A stretch of DNA of 64,000 nt from Lachnospiraceae bacterium (GCA_910575155.1 CAJTDX010000015.1:17936-81935); one strand, 5' to 3'; shown: positions 33,429-42,626, counted from the stretch's first letter. Notes: generated from the letters alone by a model not told the origin. Translations and numbers: made by a program.

Positions 33429-34205
33429 ATGGGATTTTCTTTTGACGGCGTCACATCAAAGAGTATGGGTATCGCAAGCCGGATGACGGAAGAGAACCGG
33501 GTGCCGGAACTGAAGAACCGCACCATTTCCATGGCGGGCAGGGACGGCCTGATTGACCTTGGTGCGTCCCTTTCCGAGCGGGTGATAGAGATATCCTGCT
33601 TCATCCCTCCCAAGCGGACGATGGCGGCGCTCCTGGAATGCAAGGATGAGATCGTAAGCTGGCTGAGTCCGGACAAAGGTGTGTGCGAACTGAAACTGGA
33701 CACGGAGCCTGGGCGGGTGTATTACGCAAGGCTCCAGAGCGGCGTTACCTTTGAACGGGTGGTGCGGCTGGCGGCAACCTTCGACCTTGCCTTTTTCTGC
33801 CCGGACCCTTTTGGCTACGCTGCGGAGGATGAGGTTTTCACCATCACGGAGACGGGAAGCCACACGGTAAGGCGGAGGCTTGGGAAACTATACTCCAATC
33901 CCGTGTACCGGCTGAAGGGTGTCCTGGCATCCGGGGCGGGCAGGTATATCAGCATCACCACAAATGGGGCGGAACTGAAAATAGCAAACGCCACGCTTTC
34001 GGAAGGGGAAACGCTGGTAATCGATACGGCGAAAATGACGGCATGGGTGGAGGATGCGGAGGGGAACACGCTACGCAATGCCCTGCCGTATATCGGCGAG
34101 CTGAACTTCCCCACGCTTGGGGCGGGGCTGAACACGGTGGAGGTGGCGGCATCGAACGCCGCATTTACGGAACTTGAAATACAGGCAAAGAGCCGGTGGA
34201 GGTGA
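33429..34205 (+). CDS. distal tail protein (Dit-like)
   Basis: A protein of 258 residues. The N-terminal half has the siphovirus tail-hub pattern (GFSFDGVTSKSMGI, then RDGLIDLGASLSERVIEISC) and FDLAFFCPDPFGYAAEDEVF in the middle. The C-terminal half is a beta-rich galectin-like module. It connects the tail tube to the baseplate. AAAGGAGGG lies eight bases before the third of three clustered ATGs. Confidence 0.85.
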   Translation: MGFSFDGVTSKSMGIASRMTEENRVPELKNRTISMAGRDGLIDLGASLSERVIEISCFIPPKRTMAALLECKDEIVSWLSPDKGVCELKLDTEPGRVYYARLQSGVTFERVVRLAATFDLAFFCPDPFGYAAEDEVFTITETGSHTVRRRLGKLYSNPVYRLKGVLASGAGRYISITTNGAELKIANATLSEGETLVIDTAKMTAWVEDAEGNTLRNALPYIGELNFPTLGAGLNTVEVAASNAAFTELEIQAKSRWR

Positions 34206-34213
34206 TTTTTTTT

Positions 34214-36742
34214 ATGGGCTTACAGGCAGTCTTAAAAGCACAGACGGATTTTACGGGGGAGTTCCCGATGGAATATGCAAAGGACGGACTATGGCGCTTC
34301 AATGAGAATGCCCCGGATGCGGACACAGAGCTTATCGATTCCTCCGGGAAAGGCAGGAAGATGTTTGTTTCCGGCTGGTCGGGTACGAGCGCCGGCTTCC
34401 GGGGCGGGCAGAAGGGGCGGCATTTCCGCATGAACATCACAAACCCCGCTTCGGAGAAAACCTATCTGAAAGTAACGAATGACGGCTCCATCTTCCAGAG
34501 CCTTGGGGAGCGGATTATTGTGGGAGGCTGGATGAACCCCACCACTTATTCCGTGGGCAACACTTACACGCCCATTTTTAACACGAGGCAGGGGCCGGGG
34601 CAGCCGATTTTCTATTTGTCTTTAATTCGCGGCAAGCCGAGGATCATGCTTTACAATTCCGTAGGCTCTCTGATACTGGATGAGTCGGTGACGCCGCCTT
34701 TTGCTTTTGCAAATAACGGGTGGTATTTCATTGCCTGCGTGATAGAGCCGGATAACAAGAAAGCACAGTATGTCGTAGGCGACCGGGAAAGCGGGGCAGT
34801 GTGGATTTCTGCGGCCCTATCCTTTACGGGGGAGCTGAACCGCTCCTGCACGGCAGACCTCATCATGGGGATGCACGCCAATTCCTACTGGTTTGCGGGC
34901 GGATTTGACGACTGGTTTCTGGACTGTGATTCACAGCTTACGGCAGAGGACTTGGCGGATTATTTCCGTGCCACAATTTTTGCCAACGGCGGCGATACTG
35001 CGGGACCGGTGGATGCCCTCTCTATTCCGGACGGCGTGACGCTGCGGAAGGGGAGTAACGGTGCATACCCGGAAAGCGGCGTGCTGTATACCCGTGCCGT
35101 GGAATACGGCCTTTCCGGTGCGGGCAAGGTGTCTGTTTCCAGTGAGTGCATCCCCGGCGTGACGGACATTCCCCTTTTGGAGACCTCCACGAGCAGCGAC
35201 CTCATTAGCTGGAGCGATTGGGCGGCGGTGGGCGCAGACGGGAAGATGCCCTCCCCTGCCCGTGCCTACATCCGTTTCCGGGTAACGCTCACGACAGCGG
35301 ATGCGGCACGGACGCCGAAGCTGACGGACATCCAGATTTATGACATACCGAAGTCCCCCTACGAGAAGATCGGCTATGCCCGCCCGGTGGTGCTGGACAG
35401 CAGTGGAGCATGGGAGGCGGTGCTGGAAAACGCTTACGGCATCATCGTGACGGGCGAGGTCAACGGGGAGGATACGCTTTCCTTCTCTATCCCCTTTGCC
35501 GACGCCAAGCGGAAGTATATCGATAACGAGAAGAAAATCCAGATTGTGGATGACATATACATCATCCGCACGGTCACGGACAGCAAGGATGCCTCCGGCA
35601 ACGCTGTGACGGAGGTGTACGCCGAGGCGGAGTTTTATAACCTTGCCTATTCCGTCCGGAAGGAAGAGAAAGCCTTTGACGCGGAGACGGCGGATGCGGC
35701 CATGGCCTATGCCCTTTCCGGCACGGAATGGAAGGTCGGCACGGTCACGGTTACGACCAAGCGCACATGGATCTCTACGGAGAAAAATGCGCTCTCCATC
35801 CTCCGCAACGTGGCGGATTTACATGGAGGGGATTTAGTCTTTGACTGCCCGAACCGGCTGGTGCATCTGCTTACCTTAAACGGGAAGGACAGCGGCGCGC
35901 TGTTCATGTACGGGAAGAACATGAAGGACATTGAGCGGACGGTGGACACCACAGGGCTTGTCACGAGGCTGTATGCCGTCGGTGCGGATGGAATGACCTT
36001 TGCCAGCATCAACGGCGGGAAGCCCTATGTGGAGGATTTCACTTATTCCAAGGAGGTGCGTGTATCTTCCCTGGACTGTTCCGCATTCACGAACCCCTAC
36101 CAGATGCTGGAGTTTACGAGGATGCGCCTTGCGGATTACTGCAGGCCGACCGTCTCCTATGTGCTGAACGCCATGGATTTATCCGTCCTGACCGGGTATG
36201 AGCATGAGGCGTGGGAGCTTGGGGATTATGTGCGGGTGGAGGATAAGGACCTGGGGCTTTCGGTCACTACGAGGATCGTGCGGAGGGAATACAACCTGCA
36301 GGAGCCATGGAACACGGTGCTGGAGCTTTCCACGGTGCTGAAGAACCTGGGCAGCTCCACGAGCAAGTGGGACAATGCCGCCGATTCCCTGGAGGGCGTC
36401 AGCGTGGTGTCCAGCGAGGACATCGCAGAACTTGTGCCGTTCAATCTGCTCCGCAATTCCCGTGCCGATGATGGGCTTGCGTATTGGGTGTCCTCCGGCT
36501 TTGAGGCGGACGGGGAAAACGGGGCAAGCGGCACGGCTTCTTTTAAGGCGGAGGGAGTGGCGGGCATGACCAAAAGCCTGTCGCAGACGGTGTATCCCGC
36601 CAACCGTGACAGCTATACCATCTCGGCGCAGATCGCATCCGAGAATTTAAAGAAACTGAGCGGGAATTCGCAGGTCGGCATTGAGATCGTGCTGGAATAT
36701 GAGGACGGCAGCACGGAGTCAAGGTTTATCGACCTGTATTGA
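34214..36742 (+). CDS. tail-associated protein with LamG-like and tail endopeptidase-like domains
   Basis: A protein of 842 residues. Residues about 1-255 look like a laminin G/concanavalin-like carbohydrate-binding fold (MYWFAGGFDDW-type motifs, e.g. WFAGGFDDWFLD). Residues 255-390 are beta-rich. Residues 390-700 resemble the siphovirus tail hub of the ReqiPepy6 Gp37/endopeptidase type (YGIIVTGEVNGEDTLSFSIP, later YEHEAWELGDYVRVEDKDLG). The last 130 form another jelly-roll-like domain. It probably binds and locally opens the cell wall. GGAGGTGA precedes the ATG at 34214. Confidence 0.7.
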   Translation: MGLQAVLKAQTDFTGEFPMEYAKDGLWRFNENAPDADTELIDSSGKGRKMFVSGWSGTSAGFRGGQKGRHFRMNITNPASEKTYLKVTNDGSIFQSLGERIIVGGWMNPTTYSVGNTYTPIFNTRQGPGQPIFYLSLIRGKPRIMLYNSVGSLILDESVTPPFAFANNGWYFIACVIEPDNKKAQYVVGDRESGAVWISAALSFTGELNRSCTADLIMGMHANSYWFAGGFDDWFLDCDSQLTAEDLADYFRATIFANGGDTAGPVDALSIPDGVTLRKGSNGAYPESGVLYTRAVEYGLSGAGKVSVSSECIPGVTDIPLLETSTSSDLISWSDWAAVGADGKMPSPARAYIRFRVTLTTADAARTPKLTDIQIYDIPKSPYEKIGYARPVVLDSSGAWEAVLENAYGIIVTGEVNGEDTLSFSIPFADAKRKYIDNEKKIQIVDDIYIIRTVTDSKDASGNAVTEVYAEAEFYNLAYSVRKEEKAFDAETADAAMAYALSGTEWKVGTVTVTTKRTWISTEKNALSILRNVADLHGGDLVFDCPNRLVHLLTLNGKDSGALFMYGKNMKDIERTVDTTGLVTRLYAVGADGMTFASINGGKPYVEDFTYSKEVRVSSLDCSAFTNPYQMLEFTRMRLADYCRPTVSYVLNAMDLSVLTGYEHEAWELGDYVRVEDKDLGLSVTTRIVRREYNLQEPWNTVLELSTVLKNLGSSTSKWDNAADSLEGVSVVSSEDIAELVPFNLLRNSRADDGLAYWVSSGFEADGENGASGTASFKAEGVAGMTKSLSQTVYPANRDSYTISAQIASENLKKLSGNSQVGIEIVLEYEDGSTESRFIDLY

Positions 36743-36754
36743 TGGGAGGTCAGC

Positions 36755-36955
36755 ATGGCATATTTTTCAAGGACAACCGCAAAGATTACCCCGGAAAACT
36801 TCTCATCCGAGAGGCTGAAATCCGTCACCGTCCGTGTCTGTATCACAGACTGCACGGGCGAGTTCTACATCACGGACATCCTCCTGCAGGGCGGGCCGGT
36901 GGCAATGGGATGGGTGGGGCATCCCTCGGAACTGAGGTGGACGCTGGATGGCTGA
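36755..36955 (+). CDS. small tail-region protein, paralogue 1
   Basis: A protein of 66 residues. The segment ITDCTGEFYITDILLQGGP has a counterpart (IADCSGRIWFTDLQLQEGP) in the protein from the next gene, which it overlaps by eight bases. Proteins of this kind accompany GH18 tail enzymes in Lachnospiraceae phages. GGGAGG precedes the ATG. It is probably a baseplate or fibre accessory. Unproven. Confidence 0.6.
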   Translation: MAYFSRTTAKITPENFSSERLKSVTVRVCITDCTGEFYITDILLQGGPVAMGWVGHPSELRWTLDG

Positions 36956-37526
36956 GTTTGTCCGGCTTGCGGAGGTGGTCAATAAAAAGAAGGATATGCG
37001 CATCGTGAGCGTGACGGTGGTCCCCACCATTGCCGACTGCTCCGGGCGCATCTGGTTTACCGACCTTCAACTGCAGGAAGGGCCGGGGCTTGCAGGATAT
37101 GCCCCTCATACGGAAACCTGCCTGCAGAAGCTCCGGGAGGATGGCGGGATAAAGGCTCCCGCATGGTTCAACGGCGTGGTGCGCTCGGAGGAGACGGTCA
37201 TCCTCTTTAACCTGGGGAAGACCTCCGCTCCTCTGGATATCCACATCTACCCGAAATCGGATATGGCGGCGGGGACGGTGCGGCTTGCCCAGGGCGTGGG
37301 CGGCCAGAGGGTGTCTTTTCCCGATGCCGTGAAAGCAGAGGATGATATTGCGCTGCTTGCTGAAAGCAGGGAGTGTACACGCAACGGCGCAGCATTTCAG
37401 AAAGAGGGATTCTACCAGTACAGCGCCGCATGGGATTCCAAACATAAGGTGGCGCTGGAAAGCGGGAAAACGGCGAGATTATTATTTACGATGCAGGAGA
37501 TGCAGGAAGGGGGCGGGACATTCTGA
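36948..37526 (+). CDS. tail-region protein, paralogue 2
   Basis: A protein of 192 residues. The N-terminal 50 repeat the small protein before it, and the rest is a beta-rich region (LFNLGKTSAPLDIHIYPKSD, KTARLLFTMQEMQEGGGTF). It ends in an overlap with the GH18 gene (TGATG). It has the position of a baseplate protein, and no catalytic motif was seen. Confidence 0.6.
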   Translation: MAEFVRLAEVVNKKKDMRIVSVTVVPTIADCSGRIWFTDLQLQEGPGLAGYAPHTETCLQKLREDGGIKAPAWFNGVVRSEETVILFNLGKTSAPLDIHIYPKSDMAAGTVRLAQGVGGQRVSFPDAVKAEDDIALLAESRECTRNGAAFQKEGFYQYSAAWDSKHKVALESGKTARLLFTMQEMQEGGGTF

Positions 37527-39997
37527 TGGACACACTCAAAGGAAAGCAGATCATGGTATGGACGTTCATGGGCAATACAAGGATGTACCAGGCGCTCCGG
37601 GATTACGGCGACCGCATCAGCCAGATCGGGCTTTTTTCTTTTAAGGTCAGGGCGACCGGGGAAATCTACGAGAGCGGCGTTTCCATTGCGGAAGGCTCCA
37701 CCATGCGGACGTATATCAGAAAGTGGCCGCACATCAAATGGCTGCTGACGGTCGCCAATGACGGCACGAACAGCATCTTCAAGGCGCTGCGGGAAAACAC
37801 GGGCGGGGCGCAGGATATGTTCCTTTCGGAGCTTGTGCGGATCATGGAAAAGTATCCATGGTGTGACGGCGTGGACATCGACCTGGAAAAAGGGGACGAT
37901 TATTCTACGGCGGCGAAGTCAACCGCCATGTTCCGAAATATTTACAATACGGTGAAATCCTACAATCCCGCAAAGCTGATGAATATCTGCCTGCCGGGGA
38001 TGGACAGCATTAACGGCTCTGTCGGCGGGGAGAACTGGTGCGTCTACGGCGACTTGAACGCATACTGCGATACAGCATCCATCATGAGCTACGGCATGGC
38101 ATGGGCGGGCAGCGCACCGGGGCCGGTCTCCCCGCGTTCCTGGCTGGAGGGCATCTATAATTACGCCGTAAAAGTGATGAATCCGGATAAAGTGTTTTTG
38201 GGGATGCCTGCCTACGGGTGGAACTGGCGGATACACGATACGCCAAAGAACATGGGAGTCACCTACCGGGGGACTTCCAACACCTACTATGCTGCGCAGC
38301 TATGGATGACGGGAGGATACAATTTCACGGACGACAAGCCGCCGCAGCCGTTCATCCCCATCGTGGCCTATTGGGATGACTACGACAAGGTGCCGTGGGC
38401 GCTCCCCCATGTGTACGACTACATGGAGGGGCGGGATGCGGTTTCCTATGATTACCCGCTGCTTTCCGGCACATACAACCGCAGGCATTACCTTACCGCC
38501 TACGGCAAAGAGCAGAAGACGGAATTTGACGGCATTGTGGTCGACCGTAACGGCGGGAACCCGGACAGTTATTCCGGCATCGTGTCTGTTTCGGAGGGCA
38601 TGGTGACGATGGGGGATAACGGCTCCGCTGTTTACCGTTTTTCTGTATCCACAGCAGGAACTTATGATGTGGCGGTGCGCTTGTGCTTTCCCTTTTGGGA
38701 TAAAAATGGGATATACATTTCCATTGACGGAAGTCGGAAGCATTTCACGGAGAGCCGCCTGTGGTGGCCATACTGGAGGACCACCTTCTGGTCGGCGCTG
38801 GCAGAGGGGATTTCCCTCTCTGTGGGGACGCACGCCATCACGGTCTCGGTGGATGTGAAAGGGGTGCAGTTTTACGGTTTCCGTGTCTGCTCGGCTTTTT
38901 CAGAATGGCCGAGCGCCGGCTCCGCCACCTACACGCTTGCACCACGGAAATTCAAGGATGTGGACGGGAACATGGCGCAGCCGGACAGGGGCTTCAAGCT
39001 GACGCTGGAGATGCTCCGCAGGAAGCCGGACTCGGCGCTCATCTGGTACGAGGACTTCCGTGATGAAAATCCCCTGCCGGAAAGCTACTGGACGACGCTT
39101 TCCGGCAAGTGGCAGGTGTGGCGGGAAGGCTATGAGAACCGCCCGTATTCACAGCTTGAGGGGAGCGGGCAGCTTGCATGGAAGTACAGCGGCTTTCAGG
39201 AGTTGCACCTGCGGGCAAGGCTGGCGTTCCCGGCGAATGGCAGCGGGAAGGCAGGGGTGTTCTGCGGGGATGTGTTCTGCTGTCTGAACTATGACACACA
39301 GAGGGTGGAGCTTTACAAGGGTTCCGCCCTCCTTGGCAGTTACAGCCAGACAATCAGCCGGACACCGAATGCCGACCTCCGGGGAAATCCTACTATGTAC
39401 ACCATCGAAATGCGTATCCGCGGGAACAGGGTGCGGGTGTATTCCGGTGCGTCCTATACCCTGCGGTTTACGGCAACAATCAGCGGCTTTTCCGGAGGCT
39501 ATGCCGGATACCGATCCGATAACCGTACCGTCTGCGAACTGATGAGGCTTGGGGATGCATGGACATATGAGCCTTACGAGCGGTTTGACGTGCGGATGCC
39601 GGACGGCAGTTTTAAGTCTTTCGGTCGAATCAGCAGAAGCAGTGCGGCGTGGGATGAGGAGTTCCAGGTGTTCACGCTGACTGCCGATGTGGAGGAAAGC
39701 TCTACACGCAGTGAGGATATTTCGATGGATTATGATTTTTTCCATTCGGAGCTGATGGAGATATCCTGCGGGAACAACTACACGGCAGAGGTCACTCCGA
39801 GGGATATCAATATCTGGATTTCCCGGCTGTTTTTAGGGGATGCGGACGGGTTTTCTATCCTCTATTACCAGGATGTGGACTCGCTGGTCTATTGGGCAAA
39901 CCAGGCGGCGTACCGCTGGAAGCTGCGGGGGATGTGTATGTGGTCGCTTGGGCAGGAGGACATGAGGCTCTGGGAGTGGCTGCCGAAGCAGATATAA
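37526..39997 (+). CDS. tail-associated GH18 glycosyl hydrolase
   Basis: A protein of 823 residues. Residues 1-330 form a GH18 barrel with the signature DGVDIDLE (Asp114, Asp117, Asp119, Glu121; Glu121 the proton donor), MSYGMAWAG and FLGMPAYGWNWR. The family cleaves beta-1,4 linkages in chitin-like or peptidoglycan glycans. The rest contains a carbohydrate-binding-like region (VRLCFPFWDKNGIYISIDGS) and further beta domains up to a C-terminal GH18-like WLGQ-free tail (YYQDVDSLVYWANQAAYRWK). It probably degrades cell-wall or capsule glycan during infection. The substrate is inferred. Confidence 0.85.
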   Translation: MDTLKGKQIMVWTFMGNTRMYQALRDYGDRISQIGLFSFKVRATGEIYESGVSIAEGSTMRTYIRKWPHIKWLLTVANDGTNSIFKALRENTGGAQDMFLSELVRIMEKYPWCDGVDIDLEKGDDYSTAAKSTAMFRNIYNTVKSYNPAKLMNICLPGMDSINGSVGGENWCVYGDLNAYCDTASIMSYGMAWAGSAPGPVSPRSWLEGIYNYAVKVMNPDKVFLGMPAYGWNWRIHDTPKNMGVTYRGTSNTYYAAQLWMTGGYNFTDDKPPQPFIPIVAYWDDYDKVPWALPHVYDYMEGRDAVSYDYPLLSGTYNRRHYLTAYGKEQKTEFDGIVVDRNGGNPDSYSGIVSVSEGMVTMGDNGSAVYRFSVSTAGTYDVAVRLCFPFWDKNGIYISIDGSRKHFTESRLWWPYWRTTFWSALAEGISLSVGTHAITVSVDVKGVQFYGFRVCSAFSEWPSAGSATYTLAPRKFKDVDGNMAQPDRGFKLTLEMLRRKPDSALIWYEDFRDENPLPESYWTTLSGKWQVWREGYENRPYSQLEGSGQLAWKYSGFQELHLRARLAFPANGSGKAGVFCGDVFCCLNYDTQRVELYKGSALLGSYSQTISRTPNADLRGNPTMYTIEMRIRGNRVRVYSGASYTLRFTATISGFSGGYAGYRSDNRTVCELMRLGDAWTYEPYERFDVRMPDGSFKSFGRISRSSAAWDEEFQVFTLTADVEESSTRSEDISMDYDFFHSELMEISCGNNYTAEVTPRDINIWISRLFLGDADGFSILYYQDVDSLVYWANQAAYRWKLRGMCMWSLGQEDMRLWEWLPKQI

Positions 39998-39999
39998 AA

Positions 40000-40120
40000 T
40001 ACACAATTCCCGCCCCGGATGTTTGTGCAGTATATGCCCCGGATTGACTTGATAATATGTGCATTCAGAGCGAATATGTGTACTACCGAAAGGGAAATCA
40101 CGAAAACGGAGGAAAACACA
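40000..40120 (+). promoter_or_regulatory. cassette leader, copy D
   Basis: It has the same blocks as copies B and C: tacacaattcccgcc, gtgcagtatatgcc, TTGACTTGATAATAT, gcgaatatgtgtactaccg (40070-40088), AAAGGGAAA and GGAGG. It lies inside the structural region, between the GH18 and holin genes. Confidence 0.7.
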
Positions 40121-40492
40121 ATGACGAGATTTGAAAGGGAGATAAGCGGCAGCCTTGGGGAGTTCTGGAAGAAGAACGCAGAGGAGGAAGTAAGGAAAGC
40201 GGTGGCGCAGGCGGAAACACAGGCGACAGTCGATGCGGACGGCGCAATCAGATGGGAAAGCAACGGGCGGTACCTGATGGATGACTTCTGCGAAAAGCTG
40301 GAATACGCAGGCTACGCTTTTGACAGGGAGGCTACGGCAAAGAAACGGGATGCACAGAATGCGGAGAGCCTTGCACAGTACCGCAGGAACGACAGGGGGC
40401 TTTCCGGGGAGGCGCTTGCGGAGGCAAGGGCGGCATTCGGGGAAGGGGCAACGGTGGTGGATGTGCTGACCGGGAGGAAAACAAGGCTTTAA
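40121..40492 (+). CDS. MTRFER-type cassette protein, longer form
   Basis: A protein of 123 residues, charged and helical (MTRFEREISGSLGEFWKKNA, later DDFCEKLEYAGYAFDREATA). The N-terminus matches the short protein at 22288. It is a single-gene cassette inserted between tail and lysis genes, with its own leader and terminator, as in a moron. Function unknown. Confidence 0.55.
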   Translation: MTRFEREISGSLGEFWKKNAEEEVRKAVAQAETQATVDADGAIRWESNGRYLMDDFCEKLEYAGYAFDREATAKKRDAQNAESLAQYRRNDRGLSGEALAEARAAFGEGATVVDVLTGRKTRL

Positions 40493-40526
40493 GGCATAAA
40501 ACAAAACTGAATAATACTGGAAACTG

Positions 40527-40557
40527 GCGGATGCCCACAGCGGGCACCCGCTTTTTT
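40527..40557 (+). terminator. terminator after the 40121 cassette
   Basis: GCGGATGCCC pairs with GGGCACCCGC with one mismatch, followed by TTTTTT. It closes the cassette before the holin gene. Confidence 0.75.
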
Positions 40558-40591
40558 CATACACAAAAATCTTTTAAAGGAGGGTTTCACT

Positions 40592-41011
40592 ATGAAGGAA
40601 TTCTGGAACACGATTCAACTCATTTTTGCAGGCATCGGGGGATGGCTCGGCTGGTTCCTCGGCGGCTGTGACGGGCTGCTGTATGCGCTGATTGCCTTTG
40701 TCGTGGTGGATTATATCACGGGCGTGATGTGTGCCGCGGCAGATAAGAAGCTGTCCAGCGAGGTGGGCTTCAAGGGCATCGCAAAGAAGGTGCTGATCTT
40801 CCTGCTGGTGGGGATTGCCAATATCCTCGATGTGCAGGTCATCGGCACGGGGAGCGTCCTGCGGACGGCCATCATCTTTTTCTATATCTCCAACGAGGGC
40901 GTGAGCCTTCTGGAGAATGCCGGACACCTTGGGCTTCCCATCCCGGAAAAGCTGAAGGACATCCTGGCGCAGCTCCATGACAGGGCAGAAAGCGGGAAGG
41001 GGGACGAGTAA
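40592..41011 (+). CDS. phage holin (phi29/holin_4 type)
   Basis: A protein of 139 residues with an N-terminal helix, hydrophobic segments (IFAGIGGWLGWFLGGCDGLL, LLYALIAFVVVDYITGVMCA, FLLVGIANILDVQV, RTAIIFFYISNEGVSLLENA) and a charged C-terminus. DYITGVMCA and SNEGVSLLENA are typical of this holin family, which makes membrane holes at lysis. AAAGGAGGG precedes the ATG. The endolysin follows three bases later. Confidence 0.9.
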   Translation: MKEFWNTIQLIFAGIGGWLGWFLGGCDGLLYALIAFVVVDYITGVMCAAADKKLSSEVGFKGIAKKVLIFLLVGIANILDVQVIGTGSVLRTAIIFFYISNEGVSLLENAGHLGLPIPEKLKDILAQLHDRAESGKGDE

Positions 41012-41013
41012 TT

Positions 41014-42525
41014 ATGAAACTGGCAGAAAGCATCCTGACAAGGAACCCCTGCTATGCGGCAGGGAGGAAGATCACGGTCAAGGGGCTGATGCTCCATTCC
41101 GTGGGCTGCCCACAGCCAAAGGCATCCGTTTTCATCAATAGCTGGAACAGCCCGGCGCATGACAGTTCCTGCGTCCATGGATTTATTGACGGGAACGATG
41201 GCACGGTGTATCAGACATTGCCGTGGAACCACAGGGGATGGCACTGCGGAAGCGGGAATAAAGGGAGCGGGAACAATACCCATATCGGGGTGGAGATGTG
41301 CGAGCCTGCGTGTATCAAATACACGGCAGGTTCAAATTTTACCTGCTCCGACATGGCGGCGGCAAAAGCAGTGGCGAAACGGACTTATGAGACGGCGGTG
41401 GAGCTGTTCGCCATGCTCTGTGAAAAGTACAGCCTTGACCCGCTTGCGGATGGCGTCATCATCAGCCATAAGGAAGGGTGCAGCCGGGGCATTGCCAGCA
41501 ACCACGGCGACCCGGAACATTTATGGACGCAGCTTGGCTTGGGGTACACGATGGACGGATTCCGTAAAGCGGTCAAGGCGGCAATGGGTAGTCCATCATC
41601 CGGCACGGATGGATACACCAAGATTATGGGAAATGCCGTGGCAACAGCGGAGCAGATGGAGGCATACCTCAAGGCGACAAATCCGAGTGTGGCGCAGTCT
41701 GTCCTCGACATGGTTCCGCTGTACCTTTCAGAAGGGAAAACGGAAGGGGTGCGGGGCGATGTCGCCTTTGCGCAGTCCTGCCTTGAGACCGGGAAATTCG
41801 GTTTCTCCGGCTCTGCGGTCACACTGGATCAGAACAACTTCTGCGGCATGGGCGTGACTTCAAACGGCGTGAAGGGGAATTCCTTTGACACGCCGCAGCT
41901 CGGCATCCGGGCGCAGGTGCAGCACTTAAAAGCCTATGCTTCCACGGAGGCACTGAAGAACGCCTGCGTTGACCCGCGTTTCCAGTATGTCACAAGGGGC
42001 TGTGCGGAATATGTGGAGTGGCTTGGGCAGAAAGAGAACCCGGATGGGAAAGGATGGGCAACAGGAGCCGGCTATGGGGAGAAAATCCTCACGATACTGA
42101 AAGGCATCCTCGGCACGGCGGGAGGGGCAGCTTCTTCTGCTCCTGCAGAAACGGAAATCTGGTACCGCGTCCGCAAGACCTGGGCAGACGCTGCCTCGCA
42201 GAAAGGGGCATTTAAGGTCCTGGAGAACGCAAAGAAATGTGCGGATGAGAATCCGGGGTATTCCGTGTTTGATGAATCCGGGAAGGCGGTGTATGCCAGT
42301 GCGGCAGCGTTCAAACCGTATCTGGTGAGGGTAACCATCACCAACTTAAACATCCGGAAAGGTCCGGGCGCCAACTACGATAGGACCGGGAAATATACGG
42401 GAATCGGCTCTTTCACGATTGTGGATGAGGCAGATGGTGAAGGAGCATCCAAGTGGGGATTACTGAAATCCTACCAGAGTGGACGCAATGGATGGGTGAG
42501 TCTGGATTACGCAAAGAGGGTATAA
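41014..42525 (+). CDS. endolysin: amidase, glucosaminidase-like domain and SH3
   Basis: A protein of 503 residues. Residues 1-180 are an amidase_2 domain (LMLHSVGCP with His28, HCGSGNKGSGNNTHIGVEMC, late HLWTQ), which cuts the muramoyl-alanine bond. Residues 200-355 resemble a glucosaminidase of the Flg/mannosyl-type (FAQSCLETGKFGFSG, DQNNFCGMGVT). Residues 365-425 are an SPOR-like linker (WYRVRKTWADAASQKGAFKV). The end is an SH3 cell-wall domain (VRVTITNLNIRKGPGANYDR). No signal peptide is visible, so it exits through the holin. Confidence 0.88.
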   Translation: MKLAESILTRNPCYAAGRKITVKGLMLHSVGCPQPKASVFINSWNSPAHDSSCVHGFIDGNDGTVYQTLPWNHRGWHCGSGNKGSGNNTHIGVEMCEPACIKYTAGSNFTCSDMAAAKAVAKRTYETAVELFAMLCEKYSLDPLADGVIISHKEGCSRGIASNHGDPEHLWTQLGLGYTMDGFRKAVKAAMGSPSSGTDGYTKIMGNAVATAEQMEAYLKATNPSVAQSVLDMVPLYLSEGKTEGVRGDVAFAQSCLETGKFGFSGSAVTLDQNNFCGMGVTSNGVKGNSFDTPQLGIRAQVQHLKAYASTEALKNACVDPRFQYVTRGCAEYVEWLGQKENPDGKGWATGAGYGEKILTILKGILGTAGGAASSAPAETEIWYRVRKTWADAASQKGAFKVLENAKKCADENPGYSVFDESGKAVYASAAAFKPYLVRVTITNLNIRKGPGANYDRTGKYTGIGSFTIVDEADGEGASKWGLLKSYQSGRNGWVSLDYAKRV

Positions 42526-42535
42526 GTGGTTTTGG

Positions 42536-42583
42536 CGCCTGCAGGAGTTCCTTCCGGGATTCCTGCAGGCGTTATTTTTTTTT
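42536..42583 (+). terminator. terminator after the endolysin
   Basis: CGCCTGCAGGA (42536-42546) pairs perfectly with TCCTGCAGGCG (42561-42571), followed by a long T-run. It marks the end of the late operon. Confidence 0.88.
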
Positions 42584-42596
42584 GGAAAAATACCCC

Positions 42597-42626
42597 GCCG
42601 AACTGCGGTCCAAATCTCCGTATAGT
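42597..42626 (+). promoter_or_regulatory. ECF-like promoter, copy 2
   Basis: GCCGAAC (42597-42603) and CCGTATAGTGA (-10 core 42621-42626) with a 17-base spacer repeat the site at 2435-2464. It lies directly before the HTH/zinc-finger gene at 42641. Confidence 0.5.
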
